Shown here piece by piece: positions 14,242 through 16,437 of a stretch of 16,437 nucleotides of DNA (its first letter is position 1; every line of letters begins with the position of its first letter). The notes under the pieces are model-generated. The model was not told the DNA's origin, made no database searches, and saw nothing but the letters and a program-made list of their open reading frames with translations. The stretch covers positions 1 to 16,437 of the forward strand of contig JBNMKZ010000056.1 in assembly GCA_050874585.1 (NCBI GenBank), in the 5' to 3' direction. This stretch comes from UBA1067 sp050874585. GTDB lineage: Bacteria; Verrucomicrobiota; Kiritimatiellia; RFP12; UBA1067. Made by a program: the position numbers and the translations under genes.

Positions 14242-14909
14242 GTAAGGTTATTGCAATTGACGGGCCGAGCGGCGCGGGGAAGAGCAGCGTTTCGCGCATT
14301 GTTGGTGAGCGGCTTGGGTTTCTTCATGTTGATTCGGGTGCTCTGTATCGCATTATGACCTGGCAGTGTCTTGAGGCTGGCATTGACACGACGAGCCCCG
14401 AAGCCGTCGCCGCGTTTGCAGAGACGGTCTCGGTCGAGTGTCGTCCGGAGAACGGGGCCATTGCCTATTACGTGAAGGGCGAAGTGCCTGGCAACCGCAT
14501 TCGGACACCCGAAATCAACGCCCATGCCTCGCAGGTCGCGACGGTCAAGGCCGTCCGCGATCGTATCACGGCCCTTTTGCGGGGACTGGTCGCCCATGGC
14601 AATCTTGTTGTCGAGGGGCGTGACATCACAACGGCGGTCTTTCCCGATTCGCCAGCCCGGTTCTACTTGACGGCCTCAGCCGAGGCGCGGGCTCGTCGGC
14701 GGCAGAAGGAGGAGGTTGAGAAGGGTATCGCCAATGAGAACACGGAAGCGGTCAAGGCTTCGCTCCTGGCTCGTGATGCCATTGATTCGACGCGGAAATA
14801 TGCACCCCTCAGAAAGGCGGATGGCGTGGTTGAAATCGATTCGAGCGATCTGACGCTTGAGCAGGTCGTGGATGCGGTTCTCGCCGCCTTGCCCGAAGAC
14901 TGGAAGTGA
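14238..14909 (+). CDS. cmk: Cytidylate kinase
   Basis: The 223-residue P-loop kinase phosphorylates CMP/dCMP using ATP. The P-loop is GPSGAGKSS (9-17) in the classic start SKVIAIDGPSGAGKSS; GFLHVDSGALYR (about 29-40) is the conserved CMP-kinase motif, and VVEGRDITTAVFP (about 123-135) and the lid-region arginines (ARARRRQKE) follow. Length matches the roughly 225 of the bacterial family. The ATG overlaps the exchanger stop (ATGA), and its TGA overlaps the permease GTG, so translation of all three genes is coupled. cmk is often next to rpsA or aroA; here it sits between two transporters, which is unusual. Confidence 0.96.
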   Translation: MSKVIAIDGPSGAGKSSVSRIVGERLGFLHVDSGALYRIMTWQCLEAGIDTTSPEAVAAFAETVSVECRPENGAIAYYVKGEVPGNRIRTPEINAHASQVATVKAVRDRITALLRGLVAHGNLVVEGRDITTAVFPDSPARFYLTASAEARARRRQKEEVEKGIANENTEAVKASLLARDAIDSTRKYAPLRKADGVVEIDSSDLTLEQVVDAVLAALPEDWK

Positions 14910-15733
14910 AACTCTCGATCAAACTTTGCCTCGTTGCGCTTGCGCTCTACTTGGGCGCGGCCGTTTATGGCGAGATTCAGTATCGCGTGGCCCGCGCCCG
15001 TGACATTACGCCGGCCTATAATGTCGTCAATCCTGATGCGCGCTACTTGCCGCCGGGACCTGGACACCTGTTGGGAACGGACAACCTGGGGCGTTCTGTG
15101 GGACTTCGCCTTGTTCAGGGTACGCGCATTGCCTTCCATGTCGGGGTGATGACTTCGCTGATAGCCATTCCACTTGGCGTTCTTTTGGGGCTTCTTGGCG
15201 GATATTTTGGTGGCAAGACTGATTCGGTTGTCGTCTGGCTTTGTGCAACCGTCGCCTCGATGCCGGGCCTTCTCTTCATTCTCGCCATTTCGCTTGTCGT
15301 TGGGCAGGGACTTCTTGGCATTTACATGGGCATTGGCCTCACGACTTGGGTCGGCGTATGCCGGACCATTCGCGCTGAGGTGATGAAGCACCGCGACAAG
15401 GCGTATGTCCAGGCGGCGCGGGTTCTTGGCTATTCCCATGCGCGAATCATGTTTCGGCATATTCTGCCGAATGTGGCGCACGTTATCCTCATCCAGTTCT
15501 CCATTCGCTTCCCATCGGCCGTTTCGACGGAGGTCTTCATCTCCTTCCTTGGCATTGGCGTTCAAGGAGAGCCGTCTTGGGGGGTTATGATTAACAATGC
15601 CCGGTTACGGCTGTGGCAGGGGGTCTGGTGGGAGATGACTTTTACGACACTGGCCATTTTCGTGCTTGTTCTTGTCTTCAATCATCTCGCGGATTGGCTT
15701 CGCGACAAGCTTGATCCCGCCCTTCGGACTTGA
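14906..15733 (+). CDS. DppC/OppC-type peptide ABC transporter permease
   Basis: The 275-residue inner-membrane permease carries the DppC-type marker HLLGTDNLGRSV (54-65), which precedes the transport domain, and an EAA-type loop, AYVQAARVLGYSHARIMFRHILPN (166-189). About six hydrophobic segments are seen, the first at 5-22. The start is a GTG (14906) overlapping the cmk stop in GTGA; no ATG lies at a better position. Family members pair with a DppB-type permease, one or two ATPases and a binding protein for peptide or nickel uptake; none of these partners is in the window. The gene is the last in its operon, so a partner system must be elsewhere or just upstream genes were lost. Confidence 0.92.
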   Translation: MKLSIKLCLVALALYLGAAVYGEIQYRVARARDITPAYNVVNPDARYLPPGPGHLLGTDNLGRSVGLRLVQGTRIAFHVGVMTSLIAIPLGVLLGLLGGYFGGKTDSVVVWLCATVASMPGLLFILAISLVVGQGLLGIYMGIGLTTWVGVCRTIRAEVMKHRDKAYVQAARVLGYSHARIMFRHILPNVAHVILIQFSIRFPSAVSTEVFISFLGIGVQGEPSWGVMINNARLRLWQGVWWEMTFTTLAIFVLVLVFNHLADWLRDKLDPALRT

Positions 15734-16190
15734 TGTGAGCGCGACGAATTGAGCCTCTGAACACACCGAACGCCGCATCGCGGCAAATTGAATGGGGTGA
15801 CTTAGAGTTCCTCGTGCGAATGTGGGGTAGCCGTGTTCTTGAAGGATGATCATCACAGTGTTGAGTGGGGCGACACACAGGAAGCGGTGTCGTTTGGGCG
15901 AGCCGCCGCGCAAGCCCCCGAGCAAGCGGTTTGTGGGCCTGTTCGGGGCTTCGCGAACGGCAGGCCGGAATGAATGAGGCTTGTTCAGCGGCGGAGCGCA
16001 GAAGGGCGGAGGAAAGCCCCACCGCGCAGGCGTTCTAAAGGCGCAGGCGCGGCACTTCAATCTGCCGCGTTCCAGCCTGTAGCCGGCCTGTTCTTCGTCT
16101 CGGGCGAGTGGGTGAGCGCGAAGTGCCGCGAGTGAGGTCTTCCACGGGGCACCACCGTAAGAGTTGCTTTGTCCGTAGCCAACGATAACC
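15734..16190 (+). other. Non-coding region with structured segments
   Basis: No convincing gene is present. A short hairpin, GCCGC (15772-15776) with GCGGC (15780-15784), could end the upstream operon but lacks a T run. A longer imperfect stem pairs AAGCCCCCGA (15912-15921) with TCGGGGCTT (15943-15951), one C bulged. The sequence is GC-rich with many short inverted words. Overlapping minus-strand frames exist but are not gene-like. It leads into the tandem repeat at 16191. Confidence 0.55.
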
Positions 16191-16416
16191 ACCGAGGCAG
16201 GGCCGGCTAAATAAAACTCTGTTGTCGACGCGTGAGAGGTGAGCGCAACCGTGGAAGCCGAGACCGAGCGACAGCTTCGCGCAAACACACGAGCGGGCGG
16301 TTTCACCGAGGCATGGCAGGCTAAGAAGACTTTGTTGTCCAAGCGCGAGAGGTGAGCGCAACCGTGGAAGCCGAGACCGAGCGGCAGCTTCGCGCAAGCC
16401 CACGAGCGGGCGGTTT
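16191..16416 (+). repeat. Tandem direct repeat, two copies of 113-114 bp
   Basis: Copy 1 (16191-16304) and copy 2 (16305-16416) both start ACCGAGGCA and end GAGCGGGCGGTTT. They share a nearly invariant block from GAGAGGTGAGCGCAACCGTG to the end, with scattered substitutions at the left (for example CTAAATAAAACTCTGTTGTC against CTAAGAAGACTTTGTTGTC). The offset changes from 114 to 113 nt through a 1-nt indel. Open frames cross both copies in different phases on the minus strand, so the repeat is not under coding constraint. It probably belongs to a dispersed non-coding family, but only this locus is visible. Confidence 0.85.
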
Positions 16417-16418
16417 TA

Positions 16419-16427
16419 TGATATAAT
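16419..16427 (+). promoter_or_regulatory. Extended -10 promoter pointing out of the window
   Basis: TG-A-TATAAT has TG at 16419-16420 and the hexamer at 16422-16427, directly behind repeat copy 2. The adjacent ATG (16428) is too close to be a start; transcription would begin near 16434. The gene it serves lies beyond the window edge. Confidence 0.5.
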
Positions 16428-16437
16428 ATGCGCCGAA

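Noticed and set aside
14663..15565. 300-codon minus-strand open frame
   Set aside because: It is opposite cmk and the permease, both with clear family motifs; its product is hydrophilic with no recognisable domain.
16008..16020. GGAGGAAAGCCCC as the conserved GAGGAAAGUCC element of RNase P RNA
   Set aside because: It departs at the conserved GUCC, and the matching downstream RNase P motifs are not found.
15605..16342. 245-codon minus-strand frame, and a 122-codon one at 16035-16403
   Set aside because: They overlap each other in different phases, cross the tandem repeat, invade the permease gene and show no protein-like pattern; better explained as non-coding repeat DNA.

Overview
The window looks like a chromosomal segment of a GC-rich Gram-negative bacterium. 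It has an outer-membrane-type barrel, lipoprotein signals, a full Tig/ClpP/ClpX module and a large secreted beta-helix carbohydrate-active-type protein. This mixture, with the protein style of the barrel and beta-helix genes, suggests an intestinal or rumen member of the PVC group (Kiritimatiellota/Verrucomicrobiota-like). That is inference only; no marker gene here settles taxonomy.

Layout: (i) 1-215, the tail of an upstream gene, GC-rich hairpins and a promoter. (ii) 216-4048, a same-strand run: beta-barrel protein, polar amino-acid-type substrate-binding lipoprotein, its permease, an EamA/DMT transporter and a NUDIX hydrolase; the ABC ATPase is missing. (iii) 4106-5495, a membrane site-2-type protease and KDPG aldolase (eda) as a two-gene unit. 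(iv) 5510-7735 on the minus strand, a 741-residue secreted parallel beta-helix protein convergent with eda. (v) 7898-10932, tig-clpP-clpX, the chaperone and protease module, tightly packed. (vi) 11017-11751, a YoaK/DUF1275 membrane protein behind a hairpin. (vii) 11752-13203, about 1.45 kb without a convincing gene but full of ordered repeats. (viii) 13204-15733, a CaCA cation exchanger, cytidylate kinase (cmk) and an orphan DppC-type permease joined by 4-nt overlaps. (ix) 15734-16437, non-coding sequence with a 113-114 bp tandem repeat and a promoter pointing out of the window.

The most unusual content is in region vii. Two separate arrays (11967-12163 and 12711-13058) share one blueprint: mostly 18-nt variable modules separated by 4-nt linkers, hence a 22-nt period. 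Linkers are NGGG on the left and CCCN on the right. In the middle of each array sit exactly four modules of the form AAA-N12-TTT, and each array ends in a long hairpin. The core sequences differ between the arrays (CTAAGG against CATG-containing cores), so the architecture is conserved while the sequence is not. The second array lies inside a pair of 27-28 nt inverted repeats (12440 and 13175). I know of no described element with this layout.

A second pattern concerns expression. Three unrelated genes (4120 +, 7735 -, 13219 +) carry an extended -10 element (TGG followed by TATAAT or TATACT) ending exactly 6 nt before the ATG, with no usable Shine-Dalgarno. Transcription should therefore start at or within a base or two of the start codon, giving leaderless mRNAs. 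Genes inside operons and tig instead keep ordinary leaders or translational coupling.
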